Shown: positions 1 through 8,857, counted from the first letter of the stretch. The stretch is 19,594 bases of DNA from Planctomycetota bacterium (GCA_024277285.1 JAJRVM010000120.1:1-19594); one strand, 5' to 3'. Notes: generated from the letters alone by a model not told the origin. Numbers and translations: made by a program.

Positions 1-513
1 ACCCTCACCGGCAGACAAGAATCCCTTTTGGTAGCCGAATGCAACCGCTGCGGCGGTCGGTTCGTTAATGATGTCGAGCACTTCAAAGCCAGCGATGTAA
101 CCGGCGTCTTGAGTCGCTTTGCGCCGCACTTCGTCAAAATAGGCCGGCACTGTAATTACCACCTTGTGGTAGTCGCCGATCTGCTGGCGCGTATCAAGTC
201 GAATCTTGTTGAGAATCCATGCTTCGATCGCTTCGGGAGGATACTGTCGCCCTCCCAGCGACTTGTGGAACATCCGCTTGCCCACATCGCGTTTGGCACA
301 TTCGGCAACGCGCTCCGCCTCGACACTCATCGCCTTGACCGCCTCTTTGCCGACGATGACCTCGCCGTCTTCCAGCAAGACGACACTGGGGGTCAGATGA
401 TCCCCTTCCGAATTGATCAGAGTTTGCGGACGGCCGTTATTGTCCAGACGGGCAGCAACCGAGTAGGTTGTGCCCAAGTCAATCCCGATAGCCGGATATG
501 GACGCTGTGTCAT
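1..513 (-). CDS. Hsp70/DnaK-family chaperone, N-terminal part (cut by window edge)
   Basis: The first 171 residues of an Hsp70-type ATPase; the gene continues beyond base 1. Seen in the translation: the phosphate-1 loop IDLGTTYS at residues 11-18, the TVPAYF block at 121-126, and INEPTAAA at 149-156, all hallmarks of the Hsp70 actin-like ATPase domain. Hsp70 proteins use ATP binding and hydrolysis to bind and release unfolded polypeptides in the cytoplasm. The start is the ATG at 513-511, which places the IDLGTT motif at the usual distance from the N-terminus; a GTG six codons upstream is in frame but less likely. Canonical DnaK has IDLGTTNS, and the TYS here suggests a paralogue rather than the housekeeping copy, although the missing C-terminal half prevents a decision. 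It could also be an Hsp70 fused to other domains, as happens in planctomycetes. Confidence 0.93.
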   Translation of the reverse strand, partial: MTQRPYPAIGIDLGTTYSVAARLDNNGRPQTLINSEGDHLTPSVVLLEDGEVIVGKEAVKAMSVEAERVAECAKRDVGKRMFHKSLGGRQYPPEAIEAWILNKIRLDTRQQIGDYHKVVITVPAYFDEVRRKATQDAGYIAGFEVLDIINEPTAAAVAFGYQKGFLSAGEG

Positions 514-1912
514 GGATGTGTAGGATCCCACTCGCTGTGGCTGACTGGAACAAGAATGTGACGCAATCTCAGCAATCCCTCTACTTTACCAAGCCCCCAC
601 GAAACCGACAACGATCACCGTTTGGCAATCCAAGTTCTCCCACCGCACTGGTGGTCGGCCGCAGTTAACTGACTAAATCGGTCGCCGGCGCTGATTCACA
701 TCGCATGAGTTCAAACTGTTTTCGCGCGGGGAGCAGCCCCAGCCAGTTCCATACAATCGTTACAAACCGCCCAACAACAATAAACGAGGCAGACTACACC
801 TCATGCCAGCTTCATTCAAGATAGAAAGACTTTGTCAATTGCGTAGCGGACACCTGCCAAAGCAAAACGGCTGAATTGGGGACGTCCCGCCTGTCGATCA
901 TAATTCGACGAGTGGGGGCACGACACCGCCTCTGTCGGCAACCTGCCATGCCTCGATAGTCACAGCCAGCAGCTCGTCCTTACGCCACACTCGGGACCGC
1001 GCTGCACAAACTACTGCCAGCCGGGGACAACTCCTTGGGCACAACTTGATTCCAACCCTGGAGTCCACTGGCTGAGCTTCGCGCCGTAACGGTGCATTGT
1101 CTCCCCCACACGATTTCCCCAACACGAGAAGACCGAGGTCTGCCAGATGGACACTGACTTGATCCACCTTACGATGGCGTTCACATTCCTGGGCGTTTGG
1201 GCGCTCATCGGCCAAATCACGGTTCAGCGCCGTCGCTCCTGAACGCCGCCGACGCGCATCCAGCGAGAGTCCTGAGGTTTGTTCTTTCGGTTCTGTATCT
1301 TGAGCGGAGAGCCCCAGCGGCGTTAGCTTGCCTGGCTGTTCTCGGAAGCAACCCGTTCTGAATCGGGCGCGATTCAGGGTACCGACACGAAACGCCGCCG
1401 GGACGAAGACGTATCTGTTTGAACGTCATTCGCATTACGCAACACGGTCGAACTTGGGAAACCGACTCGTCCCCCGGCATCCCGTTCAGGCCATCCCATT
1501 CAGATACGCCAGGAAAACGACGACCGCTGCCTGGCGCGCTGTCGGCTGGAATAGTGCCTTCCAAGCATACGCTCACTGCTCGGGGCAACCCCTTCGGCCT
1601 ACCACGGTCGAGCCTCATGCATGGCTACGCCTACACGAACAGGCAACCACACCTTACAATGGAAGCGGTACGAGTTGTCGGTCTCGATTGCCGTTTCGCG
1701 GAACTGGAGTCGTCAAAGCAACACGACGGCAGGTCGTCGATCGGCGGTTCGTAATGCGTGCCTGGGAATCTGGTCACGGAGAATGGCCAGGACCGGGAAG
1801 GCTCTCTTTTCTTGCCGGCACCGACTCGCGTCAAGAAATATTTTTCTCGTCAAGCACAAGAACGCTTGCGCCCGCTACGACGGGGCATCATTCGCTTCAA
1901 GTGAGGAACATC
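514..1912. other. 1.4-kb gap without a supported gene
   Basis: No recognisable gene lies between the Hsp70 start and the universal stress protein start. A minus-strand frame is open without stops from about 1425 to 898, but it has no ATG or GTG (only a TTG at 1215), shows no motif I know and is rich in Arg and Cys. An upstream in-frame extension of the stress-protein gene to 1328 also looks non-coding. The stretch holds short G/C palindromes such as GGGACGTCCC near 879-888 but no long tandem repeat. It probably contains the promoters of both flanking genes. Confidence 0.6.
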
Positions 1913-2341
1913 ATGGGCTGGACAAACGTGGATACGGTCGTCGTTCCGGTCGATTTCTCCGACGAATCATTCGCGGCTGTCGACACCGCACTGAGAATCA
2001 CGAACACTCCCAAGGCATTGCGCATCTTGCACGTGCTACCAGAGCTTTCCCCGTTAGAACCTGGCGAGGTGTGGGAGACGATCACCGAACAATCACGATC
2101 CGATCACGCCAAGAAGGCGTTACACGAGCGTCTGTCGGGATCGACGTATGCTGGCATCACGATCGAGATTCTGTTCGGTGATCCCGGTCACGTCGTAGCG
2201 CGCCGCGCGAAGGAGATCAACGCCGACTTGATCATCTTGCCATCACACGGCCGCACCGGCCTGGCACATCTACTTATCGGTTCGGTTGCCGAACGGGTGG
2301 TACGTCTTGCGCATTGCCCGGTCCTGGTATTGCGCAAATGA
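1913..2341 (+). CDS. Universal stress protein (UspA family), 142 aa
   Basis: A single Usp domain of normal length. Seen: the N-terminal strand VVVPVDFSDES with the nucleotide-contacting Asp at residue 14, the acidic middle region, and the C-terminal ATP-binding signature PSHGRTGLAHLLIGS at 110-124, followed by the closing strand CPVLVLRK. The classic motif is G-2x-G-9x-G(S/T); here the first Gly is Pro while the second Gly and GS are kept, so ATP binding is plausible but not certain. The start is the ATG at 1913, preceded by GTGAGGA at good ribosome-binding distance. The frame stays open upstream to 1328, but that part has no Usp homology and an unnatural composition. Usp proteins are cytoplasmic and support survival of starvation or stress; no specific partner is shown. 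The gene converges on the kinase gene with only 22 bases between stop codons. Confidence 0.93.
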   Translation: MGWTNVDTVVVPVDFSDESFAAVDTALRITNTPKALRILHVLPELSPLEPGEVWETITEQSRSDHAKKALHERLSGSTYAGITIEILFGDPGHVVARRAKEINADLIILPSHGRTGLAHLLIGSVAERVVRLAHCPVLVLRK

Positions 2342-2363
2342 GCGTTTCCAGCTGGGTCACTCA

Positions 2364-5300
2364 TCACTCAAGATCGGGCAAGTTCGACCAACCAACGTTA
2401 TTTCGCGTATGCAACCGTGATGCCGCCTCGGCGAAATCTCGTCGTCCGTCGATGATCGTGACGGCGGCTTGTGTCAGCGAGATTTGTTCGGCTTCGTAGC
2501 AGAGAATAAAGTCACCGTCACAGTTCTCGACGACCGAAGGCGTTTCTTTCAGATCACCGTGCAAGATCTCGATCGGCCGCACTTGTGACGAGCCTTTGGG
2601 CAGCATGACCAGGAGTCGTTTCGCGCCACCGCAAGCCAGCAGTCGCGGCTTAGCCGCGGCGGCACATTCGCGCAGTGTATCGATTTCACGTTCGGGCGAA
2701 TCTTCGTCGTGAAACAGCACGTCGGACACATCCAACTGCTTCATCATTCCCACGACCATCGTTCGAGCAACGTCACGGATCGTCGTCGCCAGTCGATTGC
2801 GTTCGTTGCCGCCCTGCATCAACATGTTGCGTAAGCCGCCGGCGTCGGTCACTACCTCGTCACCCAACTTCTGTTCGAGTTGGCGGGCGAGCCGCTCGAC
2901 GTTATCAACTAAAGCATTGCCGATAGACTCTGCAAGCTCGGCACTTCCTGGGCCAGGGCCGATTGCCAGTGAATCGAGCGTTCGCGTCGTATCGAACTCG
3001 CTCGACAGGTGGCGGAGTTCACGCTCCAAATCCATCAACTCATCTTCGGTCGAAGCCACTTTCCCTTTAATGACTCGGACAATACTTGCAGCACTTGCCA
3101 CAACGCGTTCGTACAATCGCAAACGGCAGAACTGCTCCAACGTGGCAACGACATTGGTCAAAGCCTCACGTTCCTTGCCACGACTGCGCGGGGCCAAGGC
3201 TGCGTCGAGCTGCTGTTGCGTGAGGGTGAGTTCACGATCAATCCGGGTCTGCAGTTCGCCCACTCGGTGATCGATGGTCTGGCAGTGCGCCGCAAGCCAC
3301 TTCGCAGCCCACTGAGCGCCACGGATACGGTCAGCGTCGTCTTCGACTTTATCGATCAGCCAATCGCGAATCGTCTGGGCGCGTTCGGACGCCATTTCTC
3401 GTCGTCGTGTTGCCAGAACCGTCTCCAACGACCCATGATCGCAACAGCCCGATTCGACCGGGTCTTGCCGCGCACCGAGCAATTGATCCATGCACTGTAT
3501 GACGTCAGCGATACACGCCGATGAGTCTTCTTGCGAGTCCGGCATTCGGCCGTTGGTCAGTTGCTGCAACTGCTCCTCAATAAACTCGTTCGCTGGCCGG
3601 CCGATTTCGTCCTCCATCATTTGCGACACTTCTCGAACCAGGCTATCGACATCCAACTGCAACGACTCGGCAAGTCGTTCGAGGGGCACGCGCAGGTGCA
3701 CATACGCTGGTTCCTGAGTGCGGTCCGCATGCTGGCTGATCGTAACACTGGTCCGCTTCAGTGCCGGCAGCTCGCGCTCAACCGCTGTCCCGACGACCCA
3801 GCGTTCGATCGCATGCTGACAAAGGTGTTCAACGGCAATCGAGACAACATCGTCCTGCATACAGCTGTACTGATGCAGGCCGAACGAACGGACTGTGATT
3901 TCGGCGTTGCGCGTATCGGCATGCCGAGGTTCCTTGTCGCGGCACGCTCGGAAAAACTGGCTCGCGGCAGTCGCCGCATCAAGGTACAGGTATTCGGCAA
4001 CCTTGTCGGCCGCATCATCAAACTGGGACTCGCTCAACCCTTCACCCAGGTCAATCAGATAGGTATCTCGAAAAGCGAGATTATCCTCTTTCCGTGCGGG
4101 CAAGTGGCATGCCCGCTCGCCCGGGTAATTGCTCCCCAGCCGGCCATAGTGATTCAACTCGGCCAACGTCGCGTAGGTGTTGACAACGGCCAATTCCGAG
4201 GTGCTTGGATTGCGTCCGGTCGAGTGCGTGAGCACACCGCAAACGTTGTCGTCGGGAAACCCCATTTGGCCCAGCAGGTGACGAACCAGGTAACCCAGAT
4301 CAACGACCATGCCACTGCCGGTTCCACCGGCAATCGATGAGATCACAACGACACGCATGCGCCCGGAACAAACTTCCGCGCCGGCGGCCTCTTTGGACTG
4401 AGCCAAGGATTCCTCCGACGTCGCCGCTTCGATCGCCGTGCGGATACGTTCGGATATCGCCAGGGAATGATCTACGAAGGCGAGTCGTCCCAACGGCCGC
4501 AGGCCCTCCGTTTTCAACGAACGCGGGATGTTATAGAGCCATCGCCGACTGAGCCACTTCAGCAGTTCGCGCGAGTCGGATCGATATTCCTGGGGCCGTC
4601 GCAGGGGCACTCCCAGCAGCTCATGTGCCTTGAATCCACCATGCTGATGTGACATCGCCAACAGATCCTTGCCGTCGGTGTCGACCAGCAACATTTGCAG
4701 TGCGGGAACGGCATCGATGGATTCAAAGCGATCGGCCAGCCGTTTTCGCAACCGTAACATGATCCGACCGGCGGAGCGGCCAATTCCAAGGTAGAGAGTC
4801 GGTTCGATCGATATCTGCTGCTGTTCGATCTGTATCGGGTCAAGCTCGCGCACGACCGGTGCTGCATGAATACGAGGAATCGGAGTCGCGTCCGATTCGC
4901 CATACCATTGCCGAGCACCTGGCACGTCATCCAACACCTCCGTATGCCGCCGTGCTTCGCCCCCGTCACGTGCCGTAACATCGAAACCTGGCGACTGCAC
5001 GCTTCCACGGGCCGACTCCTCCGCAGCTGCTCGTTGCAGTGCATCGACCAGTTCCCGGCAGCTATCGAAACGGTCCTTGGGGGTCTTGGATAAGGCTCGA
5101 GCGATCACTGCCTGATCACGTTCGGGCAATGCCGATAATCGCGGCCGCGCGTTGAGGTGTTGGCGTGCCAGTTGAATGGCAGTCGTACCGGGAAACGGAA
5201 GTTCGCCCGTCAACATCTCCTGATAGACAATCGCCAGACTGTATTGATCACTCCATCGCGACGGCCGCCCGTCAAACACTTCGGGCGGTGCGTATAGCGG

Positions 5301-5828
5301 CGTCAATCCACCCATCATCGATGCGGTCGCATCGTGAATATCCTTGACCAAGCCGAAATCGGCAACTTTGACACGATTGGCCAACAGCAAGATATTCTCG
5401 GGCTTGACATCCAAGTGCTGCAGCGAGTGCTCTTCACTCATATAGTCGAGCACATCGGCCGCATCGCGCATATAGCGGATCAGTTCTTCCCACGGGATGG
5501 CGGGGAGCCCTTCTTTCTGGCACTCGTCAAACCGCTCCTTCAAACAGGCGTCCGCTAATTCCGTAACGATAAGCAACTGGCCGTCAACGACTTCAATACG
5601 TTCCAACGACAACAGGAACGGGTGCCGCACCGCCTTGATTCGATTGAGTGCTTTCAGCTCGCGCGAGGCTCGATCTTCGGACAAGAACCCGTAGACAAAC
5701 TTGATGGCCTTGAACAGGCCACCCGGCACCTCCGCACGCCAAACCTCGCCGTATCCACCGGCGCCGATGCGCTCGCAGATCCGGTAACCGGGAATCGGTT
5801 CGGTCGCAGTTATCGCTTGCAGGGGCAC
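2364..5828 (-). CDS. Ser/Thr protein kinase fused to a tubulin/FtsZ-like domain, 1154 aa
   Basis: The N-terminal third is a Hanks-type protein kinase: glycine loop GAGGYG at 22-27, catalytic Lys43 in AIK, helix-C Glu57, catalytic loop HLDVKPEN at 138-145, DFG at 157-159 and APPE at 180-183. The usual HRD is HLD, so this is a non-RD kinase whose activity is probably not switched by activation-loop phosphorylation. After a linker (about 270-340) comes a tubulin-like domain (resembling Pfam Tubulin_2): a GIGRSAGRIM nucleotide loop at 348-357, LLVDTDGKDLL near 380-390, and AGGTGSG at 500-506, equivalent to the tubulin/FtsZ GTP-binding signature. The C-terminal 400 residues are helical and charged, with likely coiled coils near 870-960. 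No transmembrane segment is evident. The start is a GTG at 5828: an in-frame TAG lies just upstream and the first internal Met is residue 120, too late. It lies 35 bp downstream of the FHA-EAL gene, probably in one operon. Targets are unknown. Confidence 0.9.
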   Translation of the reverse strand: MPLQAITATEPIPGYRICERIGAGGYGEVWRAEVPGGLFKAIKFVYGFLSEDRASRELKALNRIKAVRHPFLLSLERIEVVDGQLLIVTELADACLKERFDECQKEGLPAIPWEELIRYMRDAADVLDYMSEEHSLQHLDVKPENILLLANRVKVADFGLVKDIHDATASMMGGLTPLYAPPEVFDGRPSRWSDQYSLAIVYQEMLTGELPFPGTTAIQLARQHLNARPRLSALPERDQAVIARALSKTPKDRFDSCRELVDALQRAAAEESARGSVQSPGFDVTARDGGEARRHTEVLDDVPGARQWYGESDATPIPRIHAAPVVRELDPIQIEQQQISIEPTLYLGIGRSAGRIMLRLRKRLADRFESIDAVPALQMLLVDTDGKDLLAMSHQHGGFKAHELLGVPLRRPQEYRSDSRELLKWLSRRWLYNIPRSLKTEGLRPLGRLAFVDHSLAISERIRTAIEAATSEESLAQSKEAAGAEVCSGRMRVVVISSIAGGTGSGMVVDLGYLVRHLLGQMGFPDDNVCGVLTHSTGRNPSTSELAVVNTYATLAELNHYGRLGSNYPGERACHLPARKEDNLAFRDTYLIDLGEGLSESQFDDAADKVAEYLYLDAATAASQFFRACRDKEPRHADTRNAEITVRSFGLHQYSCMQDDVVSIAVEHLCQHAIERWVVGTAVERELPALKRTSVTISQHADRTQEPAYVHLRVPLERLAESLQLDVDSLVREVSQMMEDEIGRPANEFIEEQLQQLTNGRMPDSQEDSSACIADVIQCMDQLLGARQDPVESGCCDHGSLETVLATRRREMASERAQTIRDWLIDKVEDDADRIRGAQWAAKWLAAHCQTIDHRVGELQTRIDRELTLTQQQLDAALAPRSRGKEREALTNVVATLEQFCRLRLYERVVASAASIVRVIKGKVASTEDELMDLERELRHLSSEFDTTRTLDSLAIGPGPGSAELAESIGNALVDNVERLARQLEQKLGDEVVTDAGGLRNMLMQGGNERNRLATTIRDVARTMVVGMMKQLDVSDVLFHDEDSPEREIDTLRECAAAAKPRLLACGGAKRLLVMLPKGSSQVRPIEILHGDLKETPSVVENCDGDFILCYEAEQISLTQAAVTIIDGRRDFAEAASRLHTRNNVGWSNLPDLE

Positions 5829-5863
5829 AGCTGTTGTCTACCTCGTGAAGGAGCCGCTTGTGG

Positions 5864-7021
5864 TCAAATGCCGAGTGGGGCAGCGCTAAGGTTCGAGTTG
5901 ATAAACGTGGTGATCGGCTGTGGTCCGCCAAAATAGTCGCCCTGGCCATATTGGCATCCCAGCTCCACAAGGCATTGCATATCGGCACCATCGTCAATGC
6001 CTGCGGCGATCGCAGCACAGCCCAGTTCATTAACGGCCTGAACCAGCGCTTGCACCGTCCGCCATCCGCCACTGGCTCGGTTGATCCCCTTGACGAGCGA
6101 AGGGGAAAGTTTCAAGAAGTCCGGTGCCACCGATTTCCAGCTGGTGATCTGCGTGGGACTCCCGCAAAAGTTGGCATACGCGATCTTGATCCCTCGATCA
6201 CGCAATCCTTGAATAAACTGTCTGAAGTAAGGAATATCACAAACGGCGGTCTCCGGAATCTGCGCCACCAGCTGATGCCGGTGGTCCACGATCTCGGACA
6301 GTCGATCGAGCGAGTCGGGCAGGAATTCGGCGCTAATTTCCGATACCTGTAGTCCTAGGAACAAATGAGCACTGTCGTCCAATTGTGCAGCTTGCTCCAC
6401 GGAAAAGAGCCGATGTTGCTGGTTGATCCGTTCCGTGAGGCGACATTCCGTCCCCTCCACAATCGACTCGGCCTGGCGACTATGCCCCGGCAAGTCATCA
6501 AACTCCCGAATCGCCTCGTAGCCGAACGCTTCGCCGCTATCGAGTTGCACAACGGGCTGGAAACGGGCATTGATGGAGCGGTGCGTCAACGCCTCGTGCA
6601 ATCGCCGGACTTGGATAATCAGATCATTGCCATCCGTCAAACCACTGCTGACCGGCTGGGTCATCACTTGCGTTGCGGAGGCTCGTGTAACCGCCTGGCC
6701 CGAGAAGAAGGTCAATTCAAAGTCGGCAATGACAATAACATCGCCAGCGGACAGGTCAACTTCGCCGATACGTTTCCCGTTCACGTAGGTACCGTTTGTG
6801 CTGTCCAAGTCGCGCAACACATAACCTGCACCCTTCCGATCCAACATCACGTGCCGTCGTGATACGCGACTCGAATCGACTGTAAAATCGGCCGACTCAT
6901 CCCGTCCAATCACGAAAGGAAACGCCGCTAATTCGAGTTTGATCGGACGGCTTCCACCAACCTGGTAGTACTCAACCCAGGGAACACTCGCGTTCGGATC
7001 ATTCATGATTTGAGTACGCAT
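5864..7021 (-). CDS. FHA domain plus degenerate EAL domain protein, 385 aa
   Basis: The N-terminal FHA domain spans about 25-108 with the phosphothreonine-binding set intact: GR at 39-40, SRRH at 54-57, and DSTNGTYVNG at 73-82. FHA domains bind phosphothreonine peptides, so the product of the adjacent kinase gene is a natural candidate partner (inference from neighbourhood). From about 145 to 375 the fold is an EAL-type phosphodiesterase domain, but the catalytic set is eroded: EAL is EAI (169-171), the metal-binding DDFG region is ANFCG (283-287), KLD is KLSP (304-307), and the EGVE segment is AAGID (339-343). The closing QGDYFGGPQP (359-368) confirms the family. Cleavage of c-di-GMP is therefore unlikely; nucleotide binding or protein interaction is possible. 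The ATG at 7021 is chosen, with AAGGA about 12 bases upstream; a second ATG five codons in is an alternative. Confidence 0.9.
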   Translation of the reverse strand: MRTQIMNDPNASVPWVEYYQVGGSRPIKLELAAFPFVIGRDESADFTVDSSRVSRRHVMLDRKGAGYVLRDLDSTNGTYVNGKRIGEVDLSAGDVIVIADFELTFFSGQAVTRASATQVMTQPVSSGLTDGNDLIIQVRRLHEALTHRSINARFQPVVQLDSGEAFGYEAIREFDDLPGHSRQAESIVEGTECRLTERINQQHRLFSVEQAAQLDDSAHLFLGLQVSEISAEFLPDSLDRLSEIVDHRHQLVAQIPETAVCDIPYFRQFIQGLRDRGIKIAYANFCGSPTQITSWKSVAPDFLKLSPSLVKGINRASGGWRTVQALVQAVNELGCAAIAAGIDDGADMQCLVELGCQYGQGDYFGGPQPITTFINSNLSAAPLGI

Positions 7022-7070
7022 CGTCGGTAGCCGTCCTTATTTCTGCCAAGAAATCAATGTGCGGGGATCG

Positions 7071-7120
7071 CCCGTCCAAATTGGTTCGCTGTAGAAAACA
7101 TAGCATCTAACCCGTCCAAA
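7071..7120. promoter_or_regulatory. Two exact 10-bp direct repeats 40 bp apart in the divergent promoter region
   Basis: CCCGTCCAAA occurs at 7071-7080 and again at 7111-7120, exactly 40 bp apart, in the 414-bp gap between the divergent FHA-EAL and receiver-GGDEF genes. The spacing is close to four helical turns, so a protein could bind both sites on the same face of the DNA. The repeats lie 50-100 bp upstream of the FHA-EAL start, where an operator or activator site would be expected. No clear -35/-10 pair could be assigned in this gap, although an AT-rich GATATATAG lies near 7335. The role is inferred only from position. Confidence 0.35.
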
Positions 7121-7435
7121 AAGGGTAGAAACGTGATCTCATCCTTCGCGAATGCGAAAACAGGCGCAATGATGACGCTTTGCCGCTTGCGGACCGGTCG
7201 ATGATGCCAAAACGCATCATCCGCGTGCCGCTTACAAAGATGGTGATTCGTTCCGGAAGTGATAGATGTCTCCCGCAGTCGAAAATGAACGGAACTTCAG
7301 CGTCAAGTTGGAAAAACGACGCCACTAGACGCGGATATATAGTAGAGTTCATCAGGCATCGATTCGCGCAAGATAGGGCGCATTCTTGATAACGCGTGAC
7401 TGGGCAGCCTGTTGGCACATCGATCCTGAACATTC

Positions 7436-8857
7436 ATGATGAAAGCGGCACCAAAAAAGATGAGTTCCCGACCGTTTCGATTGCTGATTGTAGCGGATGA
7501 CCGAAAAATCCTGCGACGACTCTCTCGTTTCCTGAGGGTCTTCGGATTCCTGGTCGATCCCGTCGCCAACGGACAGCAGGCCATCGCTGTCTATGAATCG
7601 CAACCGCCCGACTTCCTGATTGTTGATGGCGATAGCCTGGCAATGGAGCATTGCCGCCAGCTCTTCTCCAAGAACCGCAATGGCTATACCTATACATTTC
7701 TGATGGTCCGCGACGCCAAAGCCGAGGGACTGACTGACGCTCTGGTGGCCGGTGTCGATGACTTCCTTGCCAAACCACTCGTTTACGGTGAGCTGCTTGC
7801 GCGTTTGCGATCGGGTGCGCGCGTGCTGGAATACGAACGGCGGATGCGCGAGCAGTCGGCGATCGACAGCACGACTGCGCTGCTGAGCAAGTCGGCTTTC
7901 CAGTCACGACTCAAGAGTGAACTGGCGATTGCCGGCGATGCATCTCTTTCGTGCGTCATGATCGACCTCGACTTCTTCGGCAATGTGAATCGCTCGCACG
8001 GTCAAGTGACCGGTGACGAAGTGTTGCGAACGGTTGCGACCCAGATCAAGGCGATGACGGACGAATGCAAGTACCTGTCCAGTTTTGGTAGCGGGCGGTT
8101 CGCCGCCTTGCTGCCCGATTCTTCCGATGCCAAGGCATTCGCCTGGGCTGAAACCGTGCGCGAAGCGATCGCCGAACTCGAAGTCCACTTGCCGAACCAA
8201 ACCGTATCGGTAACCGCCAGCCTCGGTATCGCCAGCACAATGCACGGAAGCACGGATGCTGACGAATTGTTGCAACTTGCGGAAAACGCGGTGCGCATGG
8301 CAAAATCCTCCGGCCGTAACTGCGTCGCTCGCTGTGGCCAATTCGATGGCGAAACGCGTGAATGGGAAGATCTTGCCCGCCAAGGCCGTCTGTTTGAAAC
8401 CACGGTGGCACGCGATGTGATGATCCCCTGCCCCGCGTTTGTGCAGTCCGACCACGACTTGAAACACGCTGCGGCGTTGATTGAACAGTCACACCTGGAA
8501 GAATTGCCGGTAGTCGACCGCCAAGGCAGACTCCTTGGCTTGCTCTGCAAGAACCGCTTGCCAGATGACCTGGCCCAAAGCAGTCGCTGGCGTGCCAAAG
8601 TTGGTGACCTGATGGATACCGACATGAAAATGGTGCCTGAGAGTGAGGGCTTCAACGCACTCATGGAATTCTTCATGGACGACGCCAACTCGAAACATGT
8701 CGTCGTCGTTGTCCGCCACGAAAAGCCGCTCGGCATCGTCTACCGCAGTGGTTTGGCCGCCTTGAGCGAACCGCTCACCGTTTCGAGCTTCGCACCCGAT
8801 CAACCGTTTGCCGCAACGAGTGACTATCTGGTCGTTCGGGAAACCTGGTCGAATTAG
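7436..8857 (+). CDS. Response-regulator receiver, degenerate GGDEF and CBS-like domains, 473 aa
   Basis: Three regions. (1) A receiver domain at about 14-128 with acidic pair D21/D22, probable phosphoacceptor D64 in LIVDGD and conserved Lys113 in AKPL; the usual Thr/Ser position is less clear. (2) A GGDEF-type domain at about 140-300: DLDFFGNVNRSHGQVTGDEV at 177-196 and SLGIA at 262-266 match diguanylate cyclases, but the signature is GSGRF at 218-222. The catalytic acidic residue is lost, so c-di-GMP synthesis is unlikely. (3) A C-terminal segment at about 322-445 resembling paired CBS domains (VARDVMIPCP, then LEELPVVDRQGRLLGLL, then VGDLMDTDMKMVPESEGF), which could bind adenine nucleotides. 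The start is the ATG at 7436; ATGs at 7439 and 7460 are possible and none has a strong ribosome-binding site. The gene is divergent from the FHA-EAL/kinase pair. The sensor kinase that would phosphorylate it is not in the window. Confidence 0.88.
   Translation: MMKAAPKKMSSRPFRLLIVADDRKILRRLSRFLRVFGFLVDPVANGQQAIAVYESQPPDFLIVDGDSLAMEHCRQLFSKNRNGYTYTFLMVRDAKAEGLTDALVAGVDDFLAKPLVYGELLARLRSGARVLEYERRMREQSAIDSTTALLSKSAFQSRLKSELAIAGDASLSCVMIDLDFFGNVNRSHGQVTGDEVLRTVATQIKAMTDECKYLSSFGSGRFAALLPDSSDAKAFAWAETVREAIAELEVHLPNQTVSVTASLGIASTMHGSTDADELLQLAENAVRMAKSSGRNCVARCGQFDGETREWEDLARQGRLFETTVARDVMIPCPAFVQSDHDLKHAAALIEQSHLEELPVVDRQGRLLGLLCKNRLPDDLAQSSRWRAKVGDLMDTDMKMVPESEGFNALMEFFMDDANSKHVVVVVRHEKPLGIVYRSGLAALSEPLTVSSFAPDQPFAATSDYLVVRETWSN

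Noticed and set aside
898..1425. A minus-strand frame open for about 175 codons
   Set aside because: It has no ATG or GTG start (first usable codon is a TTG at 1215), no ribosome-binding site, no recognised motif, and an Arg/Cys-rich composition. A decayed gene cannot be excluded, but nothing supports it.
1328..1912. 195-residue N-terminal extension of the universal stress protein
   Set aside because: The extension has a random-looking Arg/Thr/Ser-rich composition and no Usp similarity, while the ATG at 1913 has a good ribosome-binding site and gives a normal 142-residue Usp.
3531..4340. A 269-residue plus-strand frame opposite the kinase gene
   Set aside because: It lies entirely antisense to the tubulin-like part of a well-supported gene and shows no domain; long antisense frames are common in GC-rich coding DNA.
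5864..8857. Annotating the EAL and GGDEF proteins as active c-di-GMP enzymes
   Set aside because: The catalytic and metal-binding residues are replaced in both (EAI/ANFCG/KLSP and GSGRF), so enzymatic names would mislead.
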